In this document: one piece after another, positions 25,186 through 34,405 of the stretch
Layout of the letters: each line of letters starts with the position of its first letter
How positions within the stretch are numbered: the stretch's first letter is position 1
Origin: an uncultured Verrucomicrobia subdivision 3 bacterium
GTDB lineage: Bacteria > Verrucomicrobiota > Verrucomicrobiia > Limisphaerales > UBA8199
Reading direction: 5' to 3'
Assembly (NCBI GenBank): GCA_903913865.1
Contig: CAIWMU010000160.1
Location: 1-59,516, forward strand
Length of the DNA: 59,516 bases
Position numbers and translations under genes: made by a program
Notes under the pieces: generated by a model
What the model saw: the letters and a program-made list of their open reading frames with translations, nothing else
The model's database searches: none
What the model was told of the DNA's origin: nothing

Positions 25186-26349
25186 TTACACGTAGAACCC
25201 GTTCTCGTAGGCGGTGTCGTAGAGGGCAAGGATGTTCTCTGCGGGGACCTCGCCCTGGATGTTGTGGACATTGTTGAACACATAGCCGCCGCCCGGCATG
25301 AAAGCCTTGAGATTCTGGCGGACATTTTCAGCCACTTCCTGCGGAGTGCCCCGGGGGAGGACCTGCTGTGCGTTGACGCCCCCTCCCCAGAATACGAGAT
25401 TCTCCCCAAACCGCTGTTTGAGGGCGGATGGATCCATGTTTTTGGCGCTCACCTGCACCGGGTTTAGGATGTCAGCCCCGTTGTCGATGATCTCAGGAAT
25501 CAGATCGGTGCAGGCACCGCAGGTGTGATACCAGATTTTGGCCTTCGTTCGGGACCGGATGTATTGAACCAGACGCCTGTGGCGCGGCTTCACAATCCGC
25601 CGGTAGACATCAGGGCTGAACAGGGGGCCGTTTTGTCCTGCCAGATCGTCCCCGATCATGATTACATCCACCAGATCGCCGACTTCATCCAGAAAGAGCC
25701 GGAACCAATCCATCCAGAACTTGAGGGTCTGGTCCAGCATCGCCTCACAGAATTCCGTGTTGTCCATCAGATCGCAAAACCACTGCTCCAAGCCGCGCAT
25801 ATACCAGCAAATCTCATAAACGACGCCGGAAATGCCACTGACAACGGCGTAAGGGGTTTCCTTTCTCAGGAGCAGTGCCCTTTCCCTCAATCCGGCGAAG
25901 CGGCTCGGATCATCCCCCCTGGGCCATGGATGGGCTTTGACATCAACAAGGGTGGCTTTGGCGAGGGGATGCAGCGTGATGTCCATGTAGTAGGGGGCGT
26001 CCCCGGGCATGGACCAGCGGATGCCGAACTCGTCTGTGAGGTCCTCCCAGAACTGACCGTCGCGCTGGGTCCTGATGATCCCGCCCTTCCAGCTGTCCGG
26101 TGCCCCGGCCCGGATGTAGCGGGTATCAACCCTCAGGCGCTGGAGAACAGCTTCGCTTGGAACCGCGAGTTGCTGGACGGCGTCCATGATCACCACGTCC
26201 TCCTTGAGGTCCAGGTGGTTGATTAGGGAGCGATAGGCGTTTTTGTGGATGCCGGTCTGGTTGCCCCCGAGGTCGATCGGGATGCGATCCGGAATCTCGT
26301 GGTTGAGCGCCTTGATCATGCGCTCGCGCGGAGTCATGGTTTCCTTCAT
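25186..26349 (-). CDS. Uroporphyrinogen decarboxylase-like protein (methyltransferase-type superfamily member)
   Basis: This 387-residue TIM-barrel protein of the uroporphyrinogen-III decarboxylase/corrinoid-methyltransferase superfamily shows the N-terminal block T-P-R-E-R-M-I-K-A-L-N-H, the W-Y-H-T-C-G-A-C section and W-G-G-G-V-N-A-Q at the end of the barrel. The canonical HemE arginine loop is absent, so it is not the heme-pathway enzyme. Relatives in Verrucomicrobiota and Planctomycetes are many and uncharacterised, and some act in methyl transfer or demethylation of sugars. It converges with the Ig-like gene with only 21 bp between stops. No corrinoid partner gene is nearby. Confidence 0.8.
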   Translation of the reverse strand: MKETMTPRERMIKALNHEIPDRIPIDLGGNQTGIHKNAYRSLINHLDLKEDVVIMDAVQQLAVPSEAVLQRLRVDTRYIRAGAPDSWKGGIIRTQRDGQFWEDLTDEFGIRWSMPGDAPYYMDITLHPLAKATLVDVKAHPWPRGDDPSRFAGLRERALLLRKETPYAVVSGISGVVYEICWYMRGLEQWFCDLMDNTEFCEAMLDQTLKFWMDWFRLFLDEVGDLVDVIMIGDDLAGQNGPLFSPDVYRRIVKPRHRRLVQYIRSRTKAKIWYHTCGACTDLIPEIIDNGADILNPVQVSAKNMDPSALKQRFGENLVFWGGGVNAQQVLPRGTPQEVAENVRQNLKAFMPGGGYVFNNVHNIQGEVPAENILALYDTAYENGFYV

Positions 26350-26537
26350 GCGAAGGAATAGTTGTCATTGTGGCCGGGAATTTCAAGGGCAACTGCGGAT
26401 CCCGCTGCGGTTCTGATAAAGCACCCAATCTGCGCATTGCATAAAGAAGGGTCTCCTCCAGCAACGAAAAACGGACTGCTCCAGGCAGTGCCATGGACAG
26501 GGGGAAAGCCTCGCCGCCCCAGTTCGGCGGGGCATGC

Positions 26538-26990
26538 CAGACCGTTGAGTCCGTTCCTTATGTTGGCGAGGGTTGCGAGTTCGGTTTTGCGGCAGATTGT
26601 AGGCGCTCAAGTCTCCCGGGAAGGATGTGGGGTGATGGGGGGCGTTGATGGGTTCAGGCAATCGGGTGTGGCGTCCGTTTCATGTGCGAGGTTCTTCACA
26701 TCAATGCTGCAGATTTCACCGGTGGCTGGCATAGGATGATGAATTCCCCCGCCCGCAACTTCCGTTCAGAAGCGAAATGAAGGAGGAGGAACTGCCCTGC
26801 ACCTGCCGCGAGGGATCGGAAATTCCAATCCATGTCCGGACGGAGAGCCTGGAACAGCCCTGAATTTCCATCAGGCTTGTCCCGGTCTGCACGAGGCGAA
26901 GTTGCTCATCGAGGCAGGATGGAACGGGAAGGCTGCCACGAACTGTGCCGTGCGCAGTTCGATTTGGAAGAAATTGTCATCGAAACTCAT
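26538..26990 (-). pseudogene. Decayed H-NOX partner: HNOBA domain plus histidine-kinase remnant
   Basis: The ATG at 26990 overlaps the H-NOX stop as ATGA and opens M-S-F-D-D-N-F-F...F-P-F-H-P. The family's next residues, L-D-E-Q-L-R-L-V-Q-T-G-T-S-L, appear only in another frame (from 26913), one missing base away. The following block, L-F-Q-A-L-R-P-D-M-D-W-N-F-R and L-R-A-G-E-F-I-I-L, lies in a third frame (26875-26696). Further on, R-L-E-R-L-Q-S-A-A and K-T-E-L-A-T-L-A-N-I-R-N-G-L-N-G-L (26588-26538) resemble a degraded H-box (K-T-E-F-L-A-T-M-S-H-E-I-R-T-P-L-N-G). The order matches H-NOX-associated HNOBA-kinases. The kinase histidine and ATP domain are gone. This was read by eye in three frames, so exact breakpoints are approximate. 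Confidence 0.7.
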
Positions 26991-27547
26991 GCAGCCGAAG
27001 GCTTTGACCAGTCGGCACGAAAGACATCGTGGTCAGCCCCCATGGCTTTGGATTGAAGAACTTGAACCTGGACGGGTGATCCAAACATTTTCCCGAGGCC
27101 CCTGAGCAGACCGACGACGAAGGATGTCAGGCCGGGCCTGTCGGAGAAGTAGTGAAGGCTGAGGGAATGCTCGGTGACTTCCGAAATAGTGAATCTGGGT
27201 GGCTGGAGTTTGGGGAAGATGATGCACACCCGGTCATGGAAATTAGGCAGGTTCCTGAGGAATTCCGGCAGGGTTTTTCCCGCCGCCCGCATTAAACCCT
27301 CAAACCCACCGTTCGCCGTGTGAACCACCCAGTGTTCGCCGAAGGCTTCCAAAACCTTCTCCTGGGGCAGGTGCAGCACCTGGCTGCCCGCGGTGACAAG
27401 CCGGTAGGTCATGTCATCCGGGTAGGATTCATTCCCAAAGAAGAGTTCCACATCCACGCCGGCTCGGGCCTTGATCTCCTCCCAAACCGGTTCCCCATAG
27501 TGCATGCAGACCATTTCCTGCACCGCCTTGTTTACCATGCCATACAT
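26987..27547 (-). CDS. H-NOX heme-based gas sensor (HNOB domain)
   Basis: This is a complete 186-residue stand-alone H-NOX domain. It starts M-Y-G-M-V-N-K-A-V, the family's usual opening, so I place the start at 27547 even though the frame extends further. The proximal heme ligand is H104 in N-F-H-D-R-V. The heme-propionate triad Y-x-S-x-R is Y133-F-S-D-R137. H-NOX proteins bind NO (some bind O2) and signal through a neighbouring kinase, cyclase or receptor. Here the downstream coupled partner is frameshifted (26538-26990), so the sensor may now be an orphan or act on a distant partner. It is divergent from the FAD oxidoreductase gene. Confidence 0.92.
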   Translation of the reverse strand: MYGMVNKAVQEMVCMHYGEPVWEEIKARAGVDVELFFGNESYPDDMTYRLVTAGSQVLHLPQEKVLEAFGEHWVVHTANGGFEGLMRAAGKTLPEFLRNLPNFHDRVCIIFPKLQPPRFTISEVTEHSLSLHYFSDRPGLTSFVVGLLRGLGKMFGSPVQVQVLQSKAMGADHDVFRADWSKPSAA

Positions 27548-27677
27548 AAATAAAAATGCTGTGGGGAGGATCCATAAATCCCGGCTGAACAGCAACCCAA
27601 ACGATTCAACAGGAATTGGATTCTCCGGCATGCCTGAAGGTGGGGGGCGCGATGAGATTGAAAGTGTGGGAGGAGCG

Positions 27678-30485
27678 ATGTGGAAGTCATGTTCGTTAGT
27701 GCTTGACGCGTTCGGCGGGAAGTCTTCTGCTCAAGGGGTGACGATTCGAATTTCATTTTGGGCTGCGTGCGCTGTGGCGCTGTTGTCCGCTTTGCGTCCG
27801 GTCTCAGCGTCAGTGGTGGATGCGGATGTGTGTGTTTACGGCGCCACATCCGGCGGGGTGGCGGCATCTGTGGCTGCGGCGCGGCTGGGCAAGAGGGTGG
27901 TGCTGATCTCCCTGAACAACCATGTGGGAGGAATGACCGCCAGTGGTCTGGGGGTGACGGATATCGGTCCGGGGAACGACACCTCCTATGTCTCCGGGAT
28001 TTCCCGGGAGTTTTACAAGCGGGTGGGTCAGAAGTATGGGAGCAGCGGCCTTGTGATCTGGTTTGAGCCGCACGTTGCGGAGCAGGTTTTTCGGGAAATG
28101 CTCTCCGAATCGGGGGTGGTGGTCTGCACGAATCAGCATCTGGCAACGGTCAGTCTATCCGGCAAACGCATCACGGAGTTGCGGACGGAGGAGGGGAACC
28201 TGTTCCGGGCCCGGATGTATTTGGATACGACCTACGAGGGGGACCTGATCGCGGGGGCGGGGGTAACCTTCACGGTGGGGCGGGAGGGAACGAACACCTA
28301 CGGTGAATCGCTCGCCGGGATACGTTCGTTGGGCGGGTCCTACACCTACGATCCTTACGTCATTCCCGGGGTCCCCGGGAGTGGCTTGCTGCCCTTTGTG
28401 CAGCCGGGCCCCGCCGGGAGGGCGGGGGATGGGGATTCCCTGCTGCAGGCCTACAACTTCCGGCTCTGCCTGACACAGAATGCCACCAACAGGATTCCGA
28501 TCACTCCTCCCCCGGGGTATGCGGAGGCGGACTACGAGTTGTTCCGCCGCTATGTCAATGCGCGGATCGCCTCGGATGGAGCCGTTTCCCTGGGCCAGTT
28601 GATCCATATCCAGACGATCATTCCCAATGGCAAGACCGATATCAACGCGAATGGGGAACTTTCGACCGATTTGGTGGGCTACAGCCACACCTGGGCGACC
28701 AACAGCCATGCCGGGAGGGAACTCCTGCGCCAGCAGCATGAGGATTACATGCGCGGCCTGTTGTGGTTTTACGCCACCAGCACAAACGTGCCCGCGAGTC
28801 TGCGCGCCGAGGCGCAGTCCTGGGGCCTGGCCAAAGATGAGTTTCAGGACAACGGGGGGTGGCCCTGGCAGATTTATGTGAGGGAGGCGAGGCGGATGGT
28901 GGGGGACTATGTGATGACCCAGCAGAATGCGGAGGGGCGCCGCACGGTTTCCGATCCCATCGCCCTGGCCCGCTACAACATTGATTCGCACGGGGTCGAG
29001 CGGCTGGCCCAGGGGAATGCGGCGCGGTGGGAGGGGAGCATCGGGGGAACTCCCCCCTATCCCTACGGCATCAGCTACCGGTCACTTGTTCCCGGAGTGG
29101 GGGAGTGTGAGAATGTTTTCGCCACGTTTGCGCTTTCGGCCAGTCATGTGGCGTTTGCCTCGGTGCGGATGGAGCCGGTGTTCATGATGACCAGCCAGGC
29201 GGCCGCCACCGCCGCTGCCTTCGCAATGGATGATGGTATCCCCGCCCAGCAGGTGAGCTATGCCAAGCTCTCCGCCCAGTTGCGTGGCGATGGCCAGCTT
29301 CTATCGTGGGAGGCGGCGACCTATTCGACCAACGGGATCATTTTGGATGAGGACGAGCCCGGCACCGCCTCTAGCACTGGATGGTCCTTCGGTGCGAATG
29401 CAGGGGGGTGGCAGGGGGATTACAAGCTGGATGGGGCCACGGGGAAGGGGACACGGTGGGTCTCCTACACGCCGACCCTGCCCACAAACGGGTTGTATGA
29501 GGTTTACCTGTGGTGGGTGGAATCGAGCAACCGGGCCACCAACACACCTGTGGATATTGTGCACGCCGCCGGGACCAACCGGGTGCTGGTGAACCAGACC
29601 AAAAGCAGCGGCGGATGGTTCAAGCTGATGACCACGAATTTCAATGCGGGAAGCGGATCAAGTGTGGTCATCCGGAACAACAACACCGCCGAGGGACAGT
29701 ATGTGGTTGCTGACGGCGTCCGATTCCTGCCGGTGGGGAACATCGCCCCGGTGCCCATCCCCGTGGTTGAACTCGTTGCGAGTGATGCGGCGGCCGGAGA
29801 GTTTGGAAACAACCGTGGAGTGTTCACCTTTGTCCGGAGCGGTGCCACCAATGCGGCGGTGACGATCAATTACTCCATCTCCGGTTCGGCGATCAACGGG
29901 GTGGATTATCAGACGGTGGCTCAGAGTGTGACCCTCCGCGGCGGGATGGTGGCGACCAACATTCAGATCGTGCCGATTCCTGACCAATTTCCCGAGGGGC
30001 CTGAGACCGTGACGATCACGCTGGGGCCATCGACCAGCTACAGCCGGACGACCCTGACCAACGCCACTGTGGTCATACAGGATCGCCCGCTCGACGGGTG
30101 GAGATTTACCCGCTTCACGACCGGGGAACTGGGAGATCCACTGGTAAGCGGGGATATGGCGGATCCGGATGGGGATGGGCTCTCGAACCTGCTGGAATAC
30201 GGGCTTGGGCTGCCCCCAAAGGAACCGACCCTCCAGGACCGGCCCCGGGCACGGATCGAAGCCGGACGGATGTTGATGACCTACACCCTGGCGGTGGACG
30301 CCCCCGACGTGGACGTCAGGCTGGAGTTCTCTGAGAACCTGGTCGCCTGGGGGGATGCCCAGCCCTGGACTGAACTTCGGGAACAGCTGGAAGAGCCAGG
30401 CAGGCAGCGGATGACCGTCGCGCTGAAGCAGTCCCTGCTGGATCGGGGGGCTGCCTATCTGCGAATCCGGGTGCAAAGGCGGTGA
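27678..30485 (+). CDS. Secreted FAD-dependent oxidoreductase with golvesin-like and Calx-beta modules
   Basis: This 935-residue exported protein starts at ATG 27678, which follows a good ribosome-binding site (GGGAGGAG). A signal peptide (A-A-C-A-V-A-L-L-S-A-L-R-P-V-S-A) precedes a Rossmann FAD-binding motif (V-Y-G-A-T-S-G-G-V-A-A-S-V-A-A-A-R-L-G) of the FAD_oxidored family, up to about residue 540. Residues 560-700 resemble the golvesin/xanthan-lyase C-terminal domain (W-V-S-Y-T-P...G-L-Y-E-V-Y-L-W-W). Residues 705-805 form a Calx-beta domain (F-T-F-V-R-S-G...N-G-V-D-Y-Q-T-V). An acidic A-D-P-D-G-D-G segment and a beta module end the chain. The substrate is unknown; relatives sit in polysaccharide-use loci. 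Confidence 0.85.
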   Translation: MWKSCSLVLDAFGGKSSAQGVTIRISFWAACAVALLSALRPVSASVVDADVCVYGATSGGVAASVAAARLGKRVVLISLNNHVGGMTASGLGVTDIGPGNDTSYVSGISREFYKRVGQKYGSSGLVIWFEPHVAEQVFREMLSESGVVVCTNQHLATVSLSGKRITELRTEEGNLFRARMYLDTTYEGDLIAGAGVTFTVGREGTNTYGESLAGIRSLGGSYTYDPYVIPGVPGSGLLPFVQPGPAGRAGDGDSLLQAYNFRLCLTQNATNRIPITPPPGYAEADYELFRRYVNARIASDGAVSLGQLIHIQTIIPNGKTDINANGELSTDLVGYSHTWATNSHAGRELLRQQHEDYMRGLLWFYATSTNVPASLRAEAQSWGLAKDEFQDNGGWPWQIYVREARRMVGDYVMTQQNAEGRRTVSDPIALARYNIDSHGVERLAQGNAARWEGSIGGTPPYPYGISYRSLVPGVGECENVFATFALSASHVAFASVRMEPVFMMTSQAAATAAAFAMDDGIPAQQVSYAKLSAQLRGDGQLLSWEAATYSTNGIILDEDEPGTASSTGWSFGANAGGWQGDYKLDGATGKGTRWVSYTPTLPTNGLYEVYLWWVESSNRATNTPVDIVHAAGTNRVLVNQTKSSGGWFKLMTTNFNAGSGSSVVIRNNNTAEGQYVVADGVRFLPVGNIAPVPIPVVELVASDAAAGEFGNNRGVFTFVRSGATNAAVTINYSISGSAINGVDYQTVAQSVTLRGGMVATNIQIVPIPDQFPEGPETVTITLGPSTSYSRTTLTNATVVIQDRPLDGWRFTRFTTGELGDPLVSGDMADPDGDGLSNLLEYGLGLPPKEPTLQDRPRARIEAGRMLMTYTLAVDAPDVDVRLEFSENLVAWGDAQPWTELREQLEEPGRQRMTVALKQSLLDRGAAYLRIRVQRR

Positions 30486-30500
30486 GACTGCGGGGCGGTC

Positions 30501-30520
30501 TCACACGAAGACACGAAGAG
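30501..30520 (+). repeat. Short ACACGAAGACACGAAG dispersed repeat, copy 2
   Basis: TCACACGAAGACACGAAGAG matches the element at 6146-6171 with A in place of G/C at a few positions. It lies 15 bp after the stop of the FAD oxidoreductase gene. Both copies sit at the 3' ends of genes. Confidence 0.5.
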
Positions 30521-30764
30521 AGGAAGAAAAAGAGGGGACCCGCCGAGATCCCTGCGAGCTTCGTGACTTATAGTCGTTCTGAAGTGGTTCTCCGGTGGCC
30601 AGGATGACTCGATCCAGCAGGTTTCCCGACTCTTTGAAACCCTTTGTGGGACCGACCTGAAGGGTTGGGGAATGATAAAGGAATTGACTGCGAAGCGGGT
30701 GGTCGCATTAAGTTACTTGACGGCTGGCTCAAAACCATGCACATAGTTCCAAGTTGTTGTGGCT

Positions 30765-30793
30765 TTGACAGATCAGCTTGATGGATGTAGAAG
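30765..30793 (+). promoter_or_regulatory. Sigma70-like promoter upstream of the propeller-like gene
   Basis: The -35 box TTGACA (30765-30770) is perfect. It is 17 bp from TAGAAG (30788-30793), which matches 4 of 6 positions of the -10 consensus. It would give a leader of about 60 nt before the ATG at 30862. Confidence 0.5.
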
Positions 30794-30861
30794 ATTCAAT
30801 GATACGCTGGGTTCTGCAAGTAGCAGATGGACCCGGGTGGACGTCTGAAAAAATCAAAAAT

Positions 30862-33345
30862 ATGAAAAACTCAATAACAGTTAGCTTGAAAAAACGGGGT
30901 GTTGGCTTGTTTACAGGGCTGATGCTTGGATTGTGCACCTTTGTTCTCCTGCCGGGAGCCCAGGCGCAGGTTGCGGTGTTCAGCAATTTATGGAGTGTGG
31001 CAGCGGGAACCTATCCCGACCTGCCGACCGCGGGCAACAACGTGCGCGGGGTGGCGATCAGCCCGATCACCACAAACGTCCTTTTTGGGAGCACCACGCA
31101 GGGAACCAATAATGGTGGCAACCATGTCACAGTTCTCGACGGGGCGAACAACGGGGCGCTGATTGGGCAGCTGAGCGGCTCCGGCGTGGGTGGCGGGACG
31201 TTGAACCTGATTGCTGTGCGGGTTTCGGATGACGGATCGGTTTACGCGTGCAACCTGTCGGGCGCACCCGCCAGCAACTTGAAGATCTACCGTTGGGCCT
31301 CGGAGACAAACCTCACCGATGCACCGCTGGTTGTGTTCGAGAGCGGCGCGGGCACATCGTTCCAATACCGGGTGGGAGACTGGATGGACGTGCGGGGTAG
31401 CGGGACGAACACGGAGCTTCTGCTCTGCGGATCCACCACCAGCGGTGTCAACATCAGCACCAACTTTTTAATCTTCAGGCCGACGGATGAGACGCTGGGC
31501 GCCTTCACGAACATTTCGATCAGCTTCCCCAATCTCGTTGCCCGCGGTTCCCACGGGATTGCATTCGAAGGCACCAACAACGCTCTCTACGCAAAGCTAT
31601 CCGGTTCGCAGACGGTGACCCGCATCGCCTACAACCCGGACACGCTGACCGCACAGGTGACGGCGAGCTTCAATCTGGATCAGTCTGCCTCCCCCGGTTT
31701 GGACTATGCGGAGATCAACGGTGTGAAACTGCTCTCGGCTGTTTGCGCCGCCACCACATCGGTCACAAACGGGCTTCAGCACAAGGTGAAGGTGTTCCAA
31801 CTGACCAGCGCCTCGAATTATGTGATCGTCCTGGACAACTACCTGCCATTCCCGAATTTTGCGAATGGCAACGGCATCGGGATGACGGACATCAAAAACG
31901 GCCGGCTGGTGGCCAGCGAGCCGAATAATGGCATCAACTGCTATGCCATCCACTTTGTCACCAACACACCTCCGAACATTTCAGGGGGTGGGCAACCCTC
32001 CGGCGGGACGATCATTGAGGGTTACAACTACACATTCCGGGTGACTCCCAGCGGCACGGCCCCGCTTTCCTATCAGTGGTATTTTAATGACACTAACCTG
32101 ATCGCTGGTGCGAACGGAAGCAGTTACACGGTGAGCGGCGCCGGGTTGTCTGCTGCCGGTGGTTATCGTGTCGTGGTGACGAACCTTTATGGCAGCGCCA
32201 CGAGTTCCGTGGCCAACTTGAATCTGCTTCCGGGCAGGTATTCCGGGCTTGCCACCACCCGCTGGAGCCTGGCTCCGGGGAGTCGCGACTATGTGACGAG
32301 CGACAACACCCAGCGCGGGATGGCCCTGGATCCCGTTTCGGGAAATCTGGTCGTGGTAAGCCGTGCCCCCACGAATGGGGTGCACCTTCTGAATTCCGCC
32401 ACCGGGGCTGATATTGGGGATCTTGACCAGTCCAGCATGGGCAGCATCGGAACTCCGGGAACCTTCGCCATGAACATTCCCGCAGTGGCGGATGACGGGG
32501 TTTTGTTCGTCTGCAATCTCATTACCAGCGGTGCCAGCGACAGTTTCGCGATCTACCGCTGGGATACAGCGACTCTGGGTGCCTATCAGGGCATCGCCTA
32601 CTACGGGAATCCGGCGATCGGTCGCCTGGGCGACACCTTCATAGCGCGCGGTTCAGCCATGAACACGGAACTGCTCGGCTCATTCCGCACCGGGACCAAT
32701 GTGGCCTTGTTCACGACTGCTGATGGTTACAACTATCTGCCGAGCGTCATCGCCATCACCAACCTTCCCGCTGATGCTGTCGCAAACGGTTTTGCCGGTC
32801 TGGGGATTGCCTGGGGCCCGGGCAAGAGCTTCTGGGCAAAATCCAGCGGCTTCAAGCTGCGCCGCGTGGAGTATGATCTGGCCAGCCTGACCGGTTGGGT
32901 GGTCGCGGAGTATGACGCAGCGAATGACACCATGTATCCGATCGCCGTGGACAATGCCAACGGTTTGCTGATGGGTATTGGCGCCGGCGAAACGCCCCAG
33001 AACCTCGAGTTCTTCGACTTGCTGGCTGCAGGCGGGCCTTTGCTGATTGATCGCGAGGTGTTCCCCACCACGATTGCAAACGGCAACGGCACAGGCAGCG
33101 TGGTGGTGGATGTTCCGGGTGGGCGTTTCTTCGCCCTGGATACGAACAACGGCCTGGTGGCCGGTGACTACATCCCGTTGCTGCGCTACTCTGTGGTGGC
33201 CGGCAAGCTGGTGGTCAGTTGGGCGGGCCCTGCCAAGCTCTACAGTTCCAGCACCGTCAACGGCACCTATACCGAAGTGACGGGTGCAACCAGCCCCTAC
33301 ACAAGCGTGGTCAACGGTGCGGTCTATTACCGGTTGAAGCGCTGA
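30862..33345 (+). CDS. Secreted protein with two propeller-like halves around an Ig-like domain
   Basis: This 827-residue exported protein begins M-K-N-S-I-T-V at 30862 and has a signal peptide (L-M-L-G-L-C-T-F-V-L-L-P-G-A-Q-A-Q). An N-terminal half (30-380) and a C-terminal half (480-790) are related. Both show R-G-(V/M)-A, then Y-R-W, then R-(V/L)-G-D, then N-T-E-L-L blocks, as in DUF4623-type proteins. An Ig-like domain sits between them (about 385-470; P-L-S-Y-Q-W-Y-F-N). The same half occurs once in the PEP-CTERM protein at 34406. No catalytic motif is visible. It is probably a surface or extracellular binding protein. The C-terminal Y-Y-R-L-K-R end is a common exported-protein tail in this phylum, not PEP-CTERM. 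Confidence 0.75.
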   Translation: MKNSITVSLKKRGVGLFTGLMLGLCTFVLLPGAQAQVAVFSNLWSVAAGTYPDLPTAGNNVRGVAISPITTNVLFGSTTQGTNNGGNHVTVLDGANNGALIGQLSGSGVGGGTLNLIAVRVSDDGSVYACNLSGAPASNLKIYRWASETNLTDAPLVVFESGAGTSFQYRVGDWMDVRGSGTNTELLLCGSTTSGVNISTNFLIFRPTDETLGAFTNISISFPNLVARGSHGIAFEGTNNALYAKLSGSQTVTRIAYNPDTLTAQVTASFNLDQSASPGLDYAEINGVKLLSAVCAATTSVTNGLQHKVKVFQLTSASNYVIVLDNYLPFPNFANGNGIGMTDIKNGRLVASEPNNGINCYAIHFVTNTPPNISGGGQPSGGTIIEGYNYTFRVTPSGTAPLSYQWYFNDTNLIAGANGSSYTVSGAGLSAAGGYRVVVTNLYGSATSSVANLNLLPGRYSGLATTRWSLAPGSRDYVTSDNTQRGMALDPVSGNLVVVSRAPTNGVHLLNSATGADIGDLDQSSMGSIGTPGTFAMNIPAVADDGVLFVCNLITSGASDSFAIYRWDTATLGAYQGIAYYGNPAIGRLGDTFIARGSAMNTELLGSFRTGTNVALFTTADGYNYLPSVIAITNLPADAVANGFAGLGIAWGPGKSFWAKSSGFKLRRVEYDLASLTGWVVAEYDAANDTMYPIAVDNANGLLMGIGAGETPQNLEFFDLLAAGGPLLIDREVFPTTIANGNGTGSVVVDVPGGRFFALDTNNGLVAGDYIPLLRYSVVAGKLVVSWAGPAKLYSSSTVNGTYTEVTGATSPYTSVVNGAVYYRLKR

Positions 33346-33445
33346 TCCGGACGGTTGTTTCGGGGGCATCCGGGACTCGCGGTTTCCCGGGTGCTCCCTG
33401 CTTTCAGGCAGAAATGACGGGGCCGCGCTCGATTAGGATTGTAAC

Positions 33446-34300
33446 ATGAGGGCATCAACAACTCGGAGTCTGCCCATCGGAATGGCGCAGCGGTCGGTGC
33501 CGGTGCGAAACGGGAGGTCCCGTGGCAGGGGATTCACCCTCATCGAGTTGCTCGTGGTGATAGCCATTATCGCGATCCTCGCTGCGATGCTCCTGCCTGC
33601 GCTCGGGAAAGCCAAAGAGCGGGCCGCCACAACCCAATGCCTCAACAACCAGCGCCAACTCACGGTCTGCTGGACGATGTACACGGGGGACAACGAGGAC
33701 CAGCTGATCCGGAACTGGACAGATGGTGTGAAGTCCGCCAACTGCGCCTGGGTGGTGGGGGATGCCGCCAGGGACTCCACAGCCATCCAGACCAACAATA
33801 TCCGCAACGGACTTCTTTTCGCCTACAACACATCGATGGGCATCTACAAATGCCCGGCTGACAAGACCCGGATCGTTGCCACCCAGACTCCCCGCGTTCG
33901 CAGTTATTCGATGAGCACGGCCATGAACTGGACAAACAGCGGGCCGAACTGTCTCCAGACCCCGCAAGGCGGAGTCCCCATCTGGCGCGGGGTGCAGATC
34001 ATCAACCCCGGCCCTTCCCGGGCCTCCCTTTATCTGGACGAAAAAGCGGATGACGATCTTACAAAAAACAGCATCGATAACGGCGCCATCGGCATCTGGC
34101 CCTTGGCTGTGAACACCGGCTATTGGAACGTGCCATCGACGCGCCACAACAACGGCTGCGTGATCTCGTTTGCCGATGGGCATGTCGAGGTCTGGCATTG
34201 GCGTGGGCAGTATATCGGGGCGGCCCAGCCGTTTCAGTCCACCCCTCCTGCGGATCCCGATGCCAGGCGGTTGCAGGAAACGGTGCCCTACTCCTACTGA
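33446..34300 (+). CDS. Type II secretion/type IV pilin-like protein with H-x9-DG motif
   Basis: This is a 284-residue prepilin-like protein. The prepilin peptidase site is R-G-F-T-L-I-E-L-L at residues 29-36, followed by the hydrophobic helix [17 protein letters not shown]. The C-terminal part contains [12 protein letters not shown], the H-x9-DG motif of pseudopilins greatly expanded in Verrucomicrobiota, Lentisphaerae and Planctomycetes. About 28 residues precede the cleavage site, a rather long leader. It lies between two related secreted proteins. It could be part of a secretion pseudopilus or a surface fibre. Confidence 0.92.
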   Translation: MRASTTRSLPIGMAQRSVPVRNGRSRGRGFTLIELLVVIAIIAILAAMLLPALGKAKERAATTQCLNNQRQLTVCWTMYTGDNEDQLIRNWTDGVKSANCAWVVGDAARDSTAIQTNNIRNGLLFAYNTSMGIYKCPADKTRIVATQTPRVRSYSMSTAMNWTNSGPNCLQTPQGGVPIWRGVQIINPGPSRASLYLDEKADDDLTKNSIDNGAIGIWPLAVNTGYWNVPSTRHNNGCVISFADGHVEVWHWRGQYIGAAQPFQSTPPADPDARRLQETVPYSY

Positions 34301-34346
34301 ATTTGGGTGGGGTGTCAAAAAGTGCAAAAAAAGATGTTCAAAACTC

Positions 34347-34376
34347 TTGACGTTCCCACGAGGGTTGCCTGATAAT
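34347..34376 (+). promoter_or_regulatory. Sigma70-like promoter of the PEP-CTERM gene
   Basis: A TTGACG -35 box (34347-34352) and a GATAAT -10 box (34371-34376) are separated by 18 bp. Both match the consensus at 5 of 6 positions. The leader would be about 25 nt to the ATG at 34406. Confidence 0.6.
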
Positions 34377-34405
34377 TCCGAGAATTCACGGTTAGGAATG
34401 ATCTT

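Larger units (their letters stand above)
30486..30861. other. Intergenic region (376 bp) with a repeat and one promoter
   Basis: The region holds the ACGAAGACACGAAG repeat close to the upstream stop codon and a sigma70-like promoter at 30765-30793. I see no convincing short gene. A 14-17-residue weak open frame before the next gene's start has no signal peptide and is ignored. Confidence 0.6.

Noticed and set aside
26497-26535. Similarity of a GC-rich patch to 54010-54055 (both with CAGTTCGGCGG), considered as a mobile element
   Set aside because: The shared stretch is short and GC-rich, and the first copy lies within decayed coding sequence, so chance or a simple hairpin is sufficient.
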